From CAVWGP01 sp963754645 (GTDB lineage Bacteria; Pseudomonadota; Alphaproteobacteria; Bin65), in the NCBI GenBank assembly GCA_963754645.1, contig CAVWGP010000001.1, positions 434,001 through 498,000 on the forward strand: DNA of 64,000 nucleotides, read 5' to 3'. Positions 17,310 through 25,834 of this stretch are shown in pieces. Under the pieces are notes generated by a model, which worked only from the letters and a program-made list of their open reading frames with translations, did not search any database and had not been told where the DNA came from. Made by a program: the position numbers and the translations under genes. Position 1 is the first letter of the stretch. Every line of letters begins with the position of its first letter.

Positions 17310-17816
17310 CTAATCCGGGGCCATCGCTGGGCGGGGTCGAACACCTGGGCGTGCGACCGCCCGCCTGCGCGATCTGTTTTCTTGCTCAACTCTCCGGAAT
17401 TCGGGCTCAAGCTCCTTTAGGCGCTTCACCAGCCCGGAGAGGTCGTATTCGTTGCTCAGCTTGCCGCGGTGCGCAGCCCGCCGCTCAATGCGCGAAACAA
17501 AACCGGCCTCTTCAAGATTGGCAATGTAGCGTTGAACCTGACGGGGGCCGAGACCGAGCCGATCGCCCAACGTTTTCTTACTGGGATAGGGCTTACGTTC
17601 CAGAGCCCACCAGAAATCGGCAAGATGCATCAACACCGAGAGCTGCGTCGCGTTCAGCCCAAGCCGCCGCTGCGCCCGCAGTAGAAGAGAAGGGACGATG
17701 CAAAAGCCAAGCTCCAACACCGCCTTGCCCCACTTCCGTTCGGACGCTTTTGTCGCTGTAAGTGGGCGCATTGGAATGACAACTGCGCCGCTTGAATTCT
17801 TCCTCTCATCGCTCAT
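17310..17816 (-). CDS. Helix-turn-helix protein
   Basis: A 168-residue protein whose centre has two winged-helix blocks: LGLNATQLSVLMHLADFWW (about residues 52-70), then KKTLGDRLGLGPRQVQRYIA with LEEAGFVSRIERR, a recognition-helix pattern like HTH_36 or MarR-type domains. The C-terminus is basic (ENRSRRRAVARP). The ATG at 17816 is supported by GCGAGG 7 bp upstream. Such proteins are common on plasmids and islands as replication or regulatory factors, but this role is inferred. It diverges from the GHKL ATPase gene with about 350 bp between them and could regulate it. G+C is lower than in flanking housekeeping genes. Confidence 0.7.
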   Translation of the reverse strand: MSDERKNSSGAVVIPMRPLTATKASERKWGKAVLELGFCIVPSLLLRAQRRLGLNATQLSVLMHLADFWWALERKPYPSKKTLGDRLGLGPRQVQRYIANLEEAGFVSRIERRAAHRGKLSNEYDLSGLVKRLKELEPEFRRVEQENRSRRRAVARPGVRPRPAMAPD

Positions 17817-18163
17817 ATTGACCTCGCTTTCTAAAACCAAAATATGCCGATGATTAGCGGGCTACAAGATAGTGGCACCGGTAACATATGACCTATCCTA
17901 CTGGTCGGATTCGTCCGATAGCTATGGTCGGTAGCGACCGCTAAATAAGGATGCACACACACGCAGCACATATCGCAATCGCATACAAACGAGTACAATT
18001 TAGGCTCCGGTCGCGCATGACCTATGGGCCACGCAATCAGGGATTCTTTTAAATCGACGTATATGAACCGGCGATCGACCGAGCGATACATGCCCTGCCA
18101 AATTTGGGCGCGCCGCGTTAGGATCGCGCCCACAGATATAAACCTCCCGAGTACGGCTGTCCC
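17817..18163. promoter_or_regulatory. Divergent intergenic region between HTH and GHKL genes
   Basis: About 350 bp of relatively AT-rich sequence with no ORF. It must hold the promoters for both divergent genes. I see no clear operator palindrome or canonical -35/-10 pair that I would defend. Confidence 0.4.
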
Positions 18164-19054
18164 ATGAAGATGAAGGCCAGCGTCACCGGCCGCGTCCGCA
18201 ACACCGTGCTTCCCCGCGCGAAGCCTCTGCTGCCCGTGTTTGAGGCGGTCATCAATGCTTTTCAAGCAATCGACGAGACAGGCAGGAAGAACGGGCATAG
18301 CATCCGAATTCACGGCACCCGGCAGCGCAGCATAGACAGCCCGAAGCACGCCTCCTTTGAGACTTTCTCTATTTCGGATACCGGCATCGGCTTCACCGAT
18401 CCCAACTACGAGTCCTTCAACATTGTCGATTCGCCATACAAGGCCGTTCATGGCGGCAAAGGACTCGGCCGGTTCGTATGGCTTAAGGCGTTTGCGCGCG
18501 TCGAAATCGATAGTCACTACCGCAACGGGGCGAATTCCACGCTCCTTAACCGCCGATTTTCATTTATCGCGAACGATGACGAACAGCCCTGCATAGTCTC
18601 GCCTTCCACACTTAGCGCCCCGCGTACAACCGTACAGCTCATCGGGTTCCGCAACCCATATTGTGATGATTGTCCGCGCCGTCTCGATGCGATCGCGCAG
18701 CGCTTGGTCGGACATTTCCTCCCCTTGTTTCTCGACCCGGACGCTCCGGCCATCACGCTGTCGGACGAAAGCGATGAAATCGACCTCAAGGCCTTCTTTG
18801 ATGAGCACTTTCGCGCGCCGGCGACCCGCCACGAATTAGCGATTGGCGAGAGGCGCTTCACCCTGCACGGATTCCGCCTGCACAGCGCCGCCTTTGAACA
18901 CCATGAGCTTGTTTATGGCGCGCACTACCGCGAAGTAATCACCGAGCGGCTCGTGAAGTTTCTACCCAATCTCAGGAACAGGCTCGCCGACACGGCACAA
19001 GGAAATTTTGCGTATCTTGCCTTCGTCCAGGGCGACTTCTTAATGAAAAAGTAA
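18164..19054 (+). CDS. GHKL-type ATPase, N-terminal half of a split gene
   Basis: A 296-residue frame with the complete Bergerat ATP-binding fold: N box VFEAVINAFQAID (E-x3-N-x3-A), G1 box FSISDTGIGF and G2 lid GGKGLGRFVW, within the first 110 residues. This resembles the HATPase_c_3 group of MutL, Hsp90 and MORC-like proteins. The remainder is an S5-like transducer region. The frame ends in MKK-TAA, and the frame one base back continues VNVERTDFSIP in the next ORF, as though one protein of about 675 residues had been split by a single base. The gene lies in a low-G+C island next to repeats. A nucleic-acid-linked, possibly defensive, role is inferred. Confidence 0.75.
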   Translation: MKMKASVTGRVRNTVLPRAKPLLPVFEAVINAFQAIDETGRKNGHSIRIHGTRQRSIDSPKHASFETFSISDTGIGFTDPNYESFNIVDSPYKAVHGGKGLGRFVWLKAFARVEIDSHYRNGANSTLLNRRFSFIANDDEQPCIVSPSTLSAPRTTVQLIGFRNPYCDDCPRRLDAIAQRLVGHFLPLFLDPDAPAITLSDESDEIDLKAFFDEHFRAPATRHELAIGERRFTLHGFRLHSAAFEHHELVYGAHYREVITERLVKFLPNLRNRLADTAQGNFAYLAFVQGDFLMKK

Positions 19055-19056
19055 AT

Positions 19057-20196
19057 GTGGAGCGAACCGATTTTTCAATTCCGCGCGAGGCGGCAGCGGA
19101 AGCCGGCGACACTGCCGGCACTCGGTCGGCCTTCGCCGACCTATTCGCAGGCGAGATCAGCCTAAAGGCGATCCGCGATGCCGCCCTCGTAGTCATCGCC
19201 GCGGATCTGAAACCGCATCTGGATGAGATCAACATCGCGAAAGAGGCGGCGCTTTCGAATTACATAGCCGCGGAGGCTCCGCAGTACAGGCCTCTCATGA
19301 AATACAAAGATGAATTCATCGACCAGATTTCGCCCGGCGCTTCAAAGGCCGAGCTGGATACCGCTCTCCACCGCCAACTTTACCAGAGGCAAGTAAGGCT
19401 CAAAGATGAGGGACGCCGCATCCTGGACGAGGCCGGGAACGTGCAAAATCCAAAGGAATTCTACGAGCGCTTCGACCGGTTCGTCTCCGACGAAAATGAG
19501 ATTGGAAAAACGGCGCTGGCGCAGTATGTCGTGCACAGGCGCGTCATCCTCGACTTGCTCGAAAAAGCGCTTTCACTCAACTCGGAGAGCGGGAAATACG
19601 GTCTGGAAAAGACGATCCACAGCCTGGTGTTTCCCATGCGCGTCACCTCGGATGATATACCGTATGAGCAGCAAAATTTGTGGATCATTGACGAGCGCCT
19701 GACATTCCATTCCTTTTTGTCTTCCGATCTACCACTCAGCTCGCTGTCGAATATGGATAGTGAAAGGGATAGCCGGCCCGATATTCTCATCTTCAACCGA
19801 CGGTTCGCATTCAGCGAGAGCAGCCAGCCTCTTAACTCGATCGTGGTGATCGAATTTAAGAGGCCTGATCGCGCCAACTACAGCGAAGACCCCGTGTCGC
19901 AAGCCTACCGCATGATTCGCGATGTGCACGCCGGCAGACTGAAAGACAAGGCCGGCCGTCCTCTTCGTGCGGCCAGTTCGACGATCCCCGCCTTTTGCTA
20001 CATCGTCTGCGATCTTACGGCGCCGCTTGAAACACGCATCCAAGATATGGGCGGGCGGCGCACGCCGGATAACCTCGGCTATTACGGCTTCAACGACACC
20101 CTTAATGCCTATTACGAAATATTGTCCTATGCAAAAATCGTTGAAGACGCGAAGAAGCGAAACCGAATACTGTTCGATAAACTCAACCTCCAATAG
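19057..20196 (+). CDS. PD-(D/E)XK-like nuclease half of the split GHKL gene
   Basis: A 379-residue frame, open from just upstream of the previous ORF's stop. Helical sequence fills the first 200 residues. The C-terminal part has RPDILIFNRRFAF, then SIVVIEFKRPDR, then DPVSQAYRMIRDV. D, ExK and Q are spaced as in PD-(D/E)XK nucleases, though a catalytic role is inferred. The only candidate start is GTG at 19057 with no ribosome-binding site, so independent translation is doubtful. Reading across the junction gives GDFL(N)EKVNVERTDF if one base is restored near 19040. Both halves look selected and are free of stops, so the break is recent, an error, or bypassed by frameshifting. Confidence 0.72.
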   Translation: MERTDFSIPREAAAEAGDTAGTRSAFADLFAGEISLKAIRDAALVVIAADLKPHLDEINIAKEAALSNYIAAEAPQYRPLMKYKDEFIDQISPGASKAELDTALHRQLYQRQVRLKDEGRRILDEAGNVQNPKEFYERFDRFVSDENEIGKTALAQYVVHRRVILDLLEKALSLNSESGKYGLEKTIHSLVFPMRVTSDDIPYEQQNLWIIDERLTFHSFLSSDLPLSSLSNMDSERDSRPDILIFNRRFAFSESSQPLNSIVVIEFKRPDRANYSEDPVSQAYRMIRDVHAGRLKDKAGRPLRAASSTIPAFCYIVCDLTAPLETRIQDMGGRRTPDNLGYYGFNDTLNAYYEILSYAKIVEDAKKRNRILFDKLNLQ

Positions 20197-20655
20197 AATC
20201 GGGCAGGTAACTGCGCCGGGCCAATTGCTGGGAAATGTATCTACTTTCGTTGCTCCGCACGCTTACGTTATCGCATTCGGGTCCAGTTCAGCTTTTGTTG
20301 CATCCAGTTGCCTCTGTTCCGTCGGATGCGCCTTGGTTCCAGCGTATGCGCGGGCTGGCCGGGCCGTCTATGTTCGGCCGCAGCAACGCATTGGGCCCCC
20401 GCTGCGCCGCCGCGATGATGCGCGTCGGGGCGCTAACGGGATCGATCCAATGCGACGCGCTGCTCTCAAGGCGCTGCTGGCGGAGGGGCCGCGAGCGACA
20501 TGGGTCCCCGCTTGCGCGGGGACGACGCGGTATTTCAAGTCATCGTCACGGCGGTGGGCCATGTGCAAACTTCGCCGTCGATTAATTGACATCGCAATTC
20601 AGCCGCCCTAGCGTTCGAACGACCTTAAGAAATTCGGCGAAATCGGAGGAACATC
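20197..20655. other. Intergenic region with REP-like hairpin
   Basis: Sequence between the nuclease ORF and the binding-protein gene. GTCCCCGC-TTGC-GCGGGGAC at 20504-20523 is an 8-bp stem hairpin of the widespread CCCGCGCAAGCGGG type often dispersed in proteobacterial genomes. Short open frames here look like repeat translation (VPAQAGTH type) and are not genes. The last 30 bp hold the ribosome-binding site AATCGGAGGAA for the next gene. Confidence 0.6.
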
Positions 20656-21835
20656 ATGACGGCATTTCGTTTGCGCGGCCTGGCCGCGGCACTCATCCTA
20701 GGCTGCGCTTCGGCGCCCGGCGCCGGTGCCGAGGACGTGCGGATCGGCTTCGTCTCCACCTTCACCGGCGGCGGCGCCATTGTCGGCAACCCCATGCGCC
20801 TGGGCTGGGACCTCGCGGTCGAGCATCTCGGCGGCAAGCTCGGCGGCCAGCCGACGACCGTCGTCTATGGCGACGACCAGATGAAGCCCGACGTGGCCAT
20901 CACCGCCATCGAGCGCATGCTGACGCTGGACAAGGTTCACTTCATCGTCGGCCCGGGCTGGACCAACCTGATGCTGGCGGTGAAGGACCGCGTGCTCAGT
21001 TCCTCCGCCATCCTGGTGAGCCCGGTCTCGGGCCCGTCGCAGCTCGCCGGCGCCGGATGCAACCCCTATTTCTTCGCCCTGTCGTGGCAGTCGGACCAGA
21101 TTCCCGAAGCCACCGCCGAAATCCTCAACCGCGACGACGTGAAGAACGTTTACGTGCTGGCGCCCAATTACCAGGCCGGCAAGGACGTGGTGCGCGGCTT
21201 CGAGCGCGTCTACAAGGGCAAGGTCGTCGATCAGAACTTTTTCCAGCTCGGCCAGTCGGACTTTCAGGCCGAGATCTCCAAAATCCGCGCCGCCAATCCC
21301 GCCGCCGTCGCCGTGTTCGCGCCCGGCGGCATGGGCATCGCCTTCATGAAGCAATGGGCGACCTCGGGCATGGCCGGCAAGGTGAAGCTCTACTCCATGT
21401 ACGTCATCGACCACGTCACCCTGCCGCCGGTCGGCGACGCGGCGCTGGGCGCGGTTTTCGCCTATCATTGGGACGCCGACGCGGACCGGCCCGCGACCAA
21501 GAATTTCGTCCGCGCCTTCATGGCCAAGCACAACGCCATTCCGTCGATCTATTCGATGCAGAGCTACGATGCCGCGCTGCTTGATCGACAGCGCGATCAA
21601 GGCGACGAACGGCAAGATGTCCGACCGCAAGGCGCTGGCCATGGCGATGAGCAAGGCGCAATTCGCGTCGGTGCGCGGGCCCTTCGCCTTCAACGTCAAT
21701 CACTTTCCGATCCAGGATTATTACCAGTTCGAAGTGGTGCGCGGCGCGGGCGGCGTGCCGGCGATCAAGACCGGCAAACTGATCTATCAGGCCTATAAGG
21801 ACCCCTACTACAAGGACTGCAAGGCGACGTTCTAA
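20656..21835 (+). pseudogene. Branched-chain amino-acid ABC transporter substrate-binding protein, one frameshift
   Basis: A LivK-like periplasmic binding protein (Peripla_BP_6) of about 392 residues once joined. The signal peptide is residues 1-25 (ending GAGA), then EDVRIGFVSTFTGGGAIVGN. The first frame is intact to YSMQSYDAAL; the rest, LIDSAIKATNGKMSDRKALA and VRGPFAFNVNHFPIQDYYQF, lies in the frame ending at 21835. Removing one base at about 21580 restores DAALLIDSAIK. GGAGGAACATC precedes the ATG. The MetE-like gene follows after 24 bp. No liv permeases are adjacent; those at 53-56 kb already have their own binding protein. The single lesion suggests a sequencing indel. Confidence 0.82.
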
Positions 21836-21859
21836 CGCCGCGTTCCGCGAGGACGAAGC

Positions 21860-23026
21860 ATGACGCGCATCGCCAATCGCATTCCCGTCAGCCATGTCGG
21901 CAGCCTGCCGCGGCCGGCCGATCTGCTCGACATGATGAAAGTCCGCCTCGCCGGCGGAAACGTGGACGAGGCGAAATATCAGGCCCGCCTGACCGGCGCC
22001 GTCGCCGACATCGTCAAGCAGCAGGCCGAGTGCGGCATCGACATCGTTTGCGACGGCGAAATGTCGAAGGCCGGGTTTTTCACCTATGCCAAGGAACGGC
22101 TCAGCGGGCTGGCGCCGAAGCCGGGCGTGAAGTTCGACATCTTCAAGGCGGAGCGCGAAGCCTTTCCCGAATACTACCAGGAGTATATGGCGAGGATTCT
22201 GGGCGGCGCGATCGCGCCGGTGCAGCAGCTCTTCGCCATGGGGCCGATCGCCTATATCGGCCAGGAGGAGCTGAAGCGCGATCTCGCCAATCTGCGCAAG
22301 GCGATGGACGCGGCCAAGGTCGAGCGCGCCTTCGTTCCCTCGACGGCGCCGGCGGGCGTGGGCTTCAACGATTACTACAAGGACGACGAGGCGTTCTACC
22401 ACGCGGTCGGCGACGCGATGCGGACCGAATATCTCGCCATCCTCGAGGCCGGTTTCGACTTGCAGGTCGACGACCCGTTTCTCTCGGAAATTTTCGGCGA
22501 TCCGGCGATCGACCCGAAATTGCGCGAAAAGAAGGCCGATATTTTCGTCGCCAGCATCAACCACGCGCTGCGCGGCGTCCCCGCCGAGCGGGTGCGTTTC
22601 CACACCTGCTACGGCATCAATCACGGCCCGCGCGTGTTCGAGCCGCAATTGCGCGACGTCGTCAAGCACATGCTGCGGGTCGATGCCAGCGTCTATTCCT
22701 TCGAGGCCGCCAATGCGCGCCACGAACACGATTACCACGTGTTCGAAAGCGTCAAGCTGCCCGAGGGCAAGGCCATCATGCCCGGCGTCGTCGCCCATGC
22801 CATCAACATCGTGGAACATCCCGAGCTGATTGCCGAATGGCTGGTGCGCTGGGCCAAGCTGGTCGGGCGCGACAACGTCATCGCCGGCGCCGATTGCGGA
22901 TTCTCCTCGCAGGCCTGCTATCACCCCGAGGTCCATCCCAAGATCATGTGGACCAAGTTCAAGGCCATGGCCGAAGGCGCGCGCCTCGCGAGCAAACAAC
23001 TGTGGGGCGCCAAGGCGGCGGCTTAG
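21860..23026 (+). CDS. Cobalamin-independent methionine synthase-like protein (MetE C-terminal family)
   Basis: A 388-residue single-domain member of the MetE/UROD superfamily. The start RIPVSHVGSLPRPADLLDMM is the typical HVGSxPRP opening. Zinc-ligand positions are visible as FHTCYG (His and Cys), an E in VYSFEAANARHEHD and a Cys in GADCGF. Full MetE has a second N-terminal domain that is missing, so this belongs to the standalone branch, which includes epoxyalkane:coenzyme M transferase-like and other thiol methyl/alkyltransferases. The substrate is unknown. It follows a transporter binding protein by 24 bp, suggesting that it processes an imported sulfur or methyl compound. It ends near a palindromic array. 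Confidence 0.85.
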   Translation: MTRIANRIPVSHVGSLPRPADLLDMMKVRLAGGNVDEAKYQARLTGAVADIVKQQAECGIDIVCDGEMSKAGFFTYAKERLSGLAPKPGVKFDIFKAEREAFPEYYQEYMARILGGAIAPVQQLFAMGPIAYIGQEELKRDLANLRKAMDAAKVERAFVPSTAPAGVGFNDYYKDDEAFYHAVGDAMRTEYLAILEAGFDLQVDDPFLSEIFGDPAIDPKLREKKADIFVASINHALRGVPAERVRFHTCYGINHGPRVFEPQLRDVVKHMLRVDASVYSFEAANARHEHDYHVFESVKLPEGKAIMPGVVAHAINIVEHPELIAEWLVRWAKLVGRDNVIAGADCGFSSQACYHPEVHPKIMWTKFKAMAEGARLASKQLWGAKAAA

Positions 23027-23041
23027 CGGCTGAGGGGACTG

Positions 23042-23126
23042 CAGGGACAGCAGGGACTACAGGGACAGCAGGGACTTATTGCTGTACCTGAGGTCCCTGA
23101 GGTCCCTGTAGTCCCTGCTGTCCCTG
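23042..23126. repeat. CAGGGAC array forming a perfect 25-bp inverted repeat
   Basis: The left arm (23042-23066) is made of CAGGGACAG, CAGGGACTA and CAGGGAC units. The right arm (23102-23126) is its exact complement (GTCCCTGTA, GTCCCTGCT, GTCCCTG). The 35-nt centre holds one more CAGGGAC and one more GTCCCTG. It fills the gap between convergent genes ending at 23026 and 23133, so a bidirectional termination structure is possible. Confidence 0.85.
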
Positions 23127-23132
23127 AACCAC

Positions 23133-23942
23133 CTACCTCGGATTCAAGCAAATCCCGCCGTCGACCGGGATTTTGGCGCCGTTGATGTAGCGGCCTCTAT
23201 CCGAGGCCAGGAACACGACCGCGTCGGCGACCTCCTCAACCTCGGCCCAGCGGCCGATCAGGATGCCTTTCTCCTTGCAATAGTCGGCCAGGAACTGCTC
23301 GCGCGTCTTGCCTTGCTTTTGCGCCATGCCGTCGGCCCAGGTCTTGCGCCACTCGGTCGCGATCAGGCCGGGGATCACCGAATTGACCGTGACCTTGTCG
23401 GCGGCGAGATCGACCGCGAGATAGCCGACCATGTGGTTGAGCGCGGCGTTGTTGATGCCGTGGGTGAGCGCCGGCGCCCAGGCCGTCATGCCGGCGACGC
23501 CGGTGATGTTGACGATGCGGCCGGTGCCGTCCTTGGCGAGGAGCGGCAGGAACTCGCGCACCAGGCGCATCGCGCCCATGGTTTTCACTTCGATGTCGTT
23601 CAACCATTCCTCGTCGCTCCACAGGATCTGGCGATCCATGCGGCGGATGGCGCTGCCGGCATTGTTGACCAGGATGTTGACCTTGCCGAAATCCTTGTGC
23701 TCGGCGACCTGCTTTGCCGCCGCCTTCATCGCTTCGCCCGAGGTCACGTCGGTGGCGATCGCGAGCACCGGCACTTTGAAGTCGCGCCGGATCTCGGCCG
23801 CGGCGGCTTCAAGGGTTTCCTTGTTGCGCGCCAGAAGCACGGGCTTGACGCCCTCGGCCGCGAGCCCGCGCGCGATGCCCTTGCCGATGCCCATGCTGGC
23901 GCCGGTGATGACGGCGATACGGCCCTTCAATCCGAGTTCCAT
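23133..23942 (-). CDS. SDR-family protein lacking the canonical catalytic triad
   Basis: A 269-residue Rossmann protein of the short-chain dehydrogenase family. The cofactor motif TGASMGIGKGIA (TGxxxGIG) and NILVNNAGSA (NNAG) are intact, and the C-terminal PGLIATEW and PVDGGICLNP segments are normal. The catalytic region reads NITGVAGMTAW then PALTHGINNAALN: where Ser, Tyr and Lys (YxxxK) are expected, there are Gly, His and Asn. Classical hydride-transfer chemistry is therefore doubtful. It is the last gene of the hydrolase-dctPQM operon, 49 bp after dctM, and may process the imported acid or act as a non-canonical enzyme. Confidence 0.85.
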   Translation of the reverse strand: MELGLKGRIAVITGASMGIGKGIARGLAAEGVKPVLLARNKETLEAAAAEIRRDFKVPVLAIATDVTSGEAMKAAAKQVAEHKDFGKVNILVNNAGSAIRRMDRQILWSDEEWLNDIEVKTMGAMRLVREFLPLLAKDGTGRIVNITGVAGMTAWAPALTHGINNAALNHMVGYLAVDLAADKVTVNSVIPGLIATEWRKTWADGMAQKQGKTREQFLADYCKEKGILIGRWAEVEEVADAVVFLASDRGRYINGAKIPVDGGICLNPR

Positions 23943-23990
23943 TGTCCGCTTCCCCTGTTTTGCGTTCGCGCCTCGTTACGCGATCTTGGC

Positions 23991-25283
23991 TCAGAATGCC
24001 AGCCGCGGCAGCCACAACACGATGTCGGGCCAGATGGTGAAACCCAGGACGCAGAGCAGGCACAGGCCGACGAAGGGCATGACGCCGCGAAACACTTCGC
24101 CCAGGCCGATGAACGGCGCCACCTGATGCAGCATGTAGCAATTCATGCCCACCGGCGGCGTGAGCAGGCCGACCTCGATCATGACCGTGAGAACGACGCC
24201 GAACCAGACCGGATCGAAGCCGAGCTTGACGATGACGGGAAACACGAAAGGCAGGGTGAGCAGCATCATGCCGATGCTGTCGAGAATCATGCCGAGCAGG
24301 AGATAGACGACGAGAATCAAGGTCAGGACGACGTAGCGGTCGAGCCCGGGATCGGAGACGGCCTTGACCAGCGCGGGTGCCAAATCGGTCAAGGTGAGAA
24401 AGCGGCTGAAAAGCTGGGTCGCGGTGAACACGGCAAAGATCATGATCGATATCTTGCCCGCCATGATCGCCGCCTCGGCGATGCCGGCCCAGGTCAGGCG
24501 CCCCATCGCCAGCAGCACGAGGGCGACGCACGAGCAGCCCACGGCCGCGCCCTCGGTGGGCGTGAACCAGCCGAGATAGAGGCCGGCGAGCATGACCGAA
24601 AAGATCACCAGCATGGGCAGGATTTTCGCCAGCGACGCGACACGCTCGCCCCATGGAAAGGCCGGGCCGCGCGGGGCGCGCTTGGGATCGTAGAGACTGA
24701 TGGCGACGATGTAGGCGCAAAACACCGCCGTCAGCACCAGGCCGGGGACGATGCCGGCGACGAAAAGCTGGCCGATCGAGGTGTCGGTCCAGATGCCGTA
24801 AACGATGAAGGAAATGCTCGGCGGAATCAAAATTCCCAGCGTGCTGGCCGAGGCGAGGCTGCCGGCGGACAGGCGCGGATCGTAGCCGTGGCGGCGCATT
24901 TCGGGCAGGGCGAAGGGGCCGAGCGCGCCGATGCCGGTGGCGCTCACGCCCGTCATGGCGCCCAGGCCGGCGCAGGAGACGACCGTCGTCACCGCGAGGC
25001 CGCCCGGCAGCCAGCCCATCCACTTTTGCACGCAATCGTAGAGATCGCGCCCGATCCCGCCGACGGCCACGAGGTGGCCCATCAGGATGAACAACGGAAT
25101 GCTGGTAAGAACGAACGTCGTCGTCGTCTGAAACGCGACCTGGAAGGTTTGGATCGCCGCTTGCGGCACGCCGACGATCAAGCCGATGCCGACGATGCCG
25201 ACCAGCGAAATGCCGAACGCCAAGGGCACGCCGGCGCAGATCAGCGCGACGAGAACGATGACGCCGAAGATGCCGGCTTCCAT
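23991..25283 (-). CDS. dctM: TRAP transporter large permease (DctM)
   Basis: A 430-residue polytopic protein with about 12 membrane helices, starting MEAGIFGVIVLVALICAGVP. Family motifs visible are SIPLFILMGHLVAVGGIG, the GLGAMTGVSATGIGALGPFA hinge, the LGILIPPSISFIVYG segment and the C-terminal GLLTPPVGMNCYMLHQVAP. It is the ion-coupled translocation subunit of a tripartite ATP-independent carboxylate importer. The ATG at 25283 lies one base after the dctQ stop. Substrates are generally organic acids; with DctP and an alpha/beta hydrolase in the operon, an acid released by ester or C-C hydrolysis is possible. Confidence 0.93.
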   Translation of the reverse strand: MEAGIFGVIVLVALICAGVPLAFGISLVGIVGIGLIVGVPQAAIQTFQVAFQTTTTFVLTSIPLFILMGHLVAVGGIGRDLYDCVQKWMGWLPGGLAVTTVVSCAGLGAMTGVSATGIGALGPFALPEMRRHGYDPRLSAGSLASASTLGILIPPSISFIVYGIWTDTSIGQLFVAGIVPGLVLTAVFCAYIVAISLYDPKRAPRGPAFPWGERVASLAKILPMLVIFSVMLAGLYLGWFTPTEGAAVGCSCVALVLLAMGRLTWAGIAEAAIMAGKISIMIFAVFTATQLFSRFLTLTDLAPALVKAVSDPGLDRYVVLTLILVVYLLLGMILDSIGMMLLTLPFVFPVIVKLGFDPVWFGVVLTVMIEVGLLTPPVGMNCYMLHQVAPFIGLGEVFRGVMPFVGLCLLCVLGFTIWPDIVLWLPRLAF

Positions 25284-25284
25284 G

Positions 25285-25800
25285 TCACTGCACGCGATCG
25301 CGATTGCGCAGCGCGATCGACGCAATCATCGCGACGCAAAACAGCGCGAGAAACACCGCGCCCGCGGCATGGAACGGCCACAGCGGAATGCCGCCCGAGG
25401 GCATGGTGGATTCGTTCTTGAAGGTCGTCAGCGCCGAGATCGTGGCGCGATAGGCGAGCATGCCGCCGAAGATCAGCGCCGCGGCGGCGCCGACGATGCG
25501 CACGGCCCGTTGCAGACCCTTGCCGAGGCGCAGGTAGATCATGTCCATGCGCACGTGAAAGCCGCCGAACCACGAATAGGGCAAGCCGGCGCAAAACACG
25601 ATGAACAGCCCGAGCCCCGCCGCGTCCTGCGCCCAAATGATCGGCCGCGACAGCACATAGCGCAGCACCGTGTCCAGCGTGATCAGCACGACCACGGCCG
25701 GCAGAATCGCGACGCTGGTCGCGACGAACAGCCGCTTGGTGGCGCGCTCGAGCCAGCTGGTTTCGGCGTTTGGCTCAGGCAACGCCCCGCCTTGCCGCAT
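25285..25800 (-). CDS. dctQ: TRAP transporter small permease (DctQ)
   Basis: A 171-residue membrane protein with four helices (starting near VATSVAILPAVVVLITLDTV). LRYVLSRPIIWAQDAAGLGL and PYSWFGGFHVRMDMIYLRL are characteristic (RY...W..E..R..hhhh). I prefer the ATG at 25800: the longer frame back to 25905 would translate part of a palindromic repeat (25835-25921), which is not expected to be coding. It ends one base before dctM. Function is as the small membrane subunit of the TRAP importer. Confidence 0.88.
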   Translation of the reverse strand: MRQGGALPEPNAETSWLERATKRLFVATSVAILPAVVVLITLDTVLRYVLSRPIIWAQDAAGLGLFIVFCAGLPYSWFGGFHVRMDMIYLRLGKGLQRAVRIVGAAAALIFGGMLAYRATISALTTFKNESTMPSGGIPLWPFHAAGAVFLALFCVAMIASIALRNRDRVQ

Positions 25801-25834
25801 CCGGCCGATCGCCTCCGATTGCGGCTGATGCAGC

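Noticed and set aside
20656..20700. Riboswitch upstream of the binding-protein/MetE-like pair
   Set aside because: The leader has one REP-like hairpin but no SAM, cobalamin or other aptamer core that I can recognise.
23042..23126. Possible CRISPR array in the CAGGGAC repeats
   Set aside because: Units are 9 bp without unique spacers, and no cas genes are present.
23313..25421. Forward open frame of about 700 codons antisense to SDR and dctM
   Set aside because: Low-complexity H/D/R/Q-rich translation and no motif; the TRAP permease on the other strand is unambiguous.
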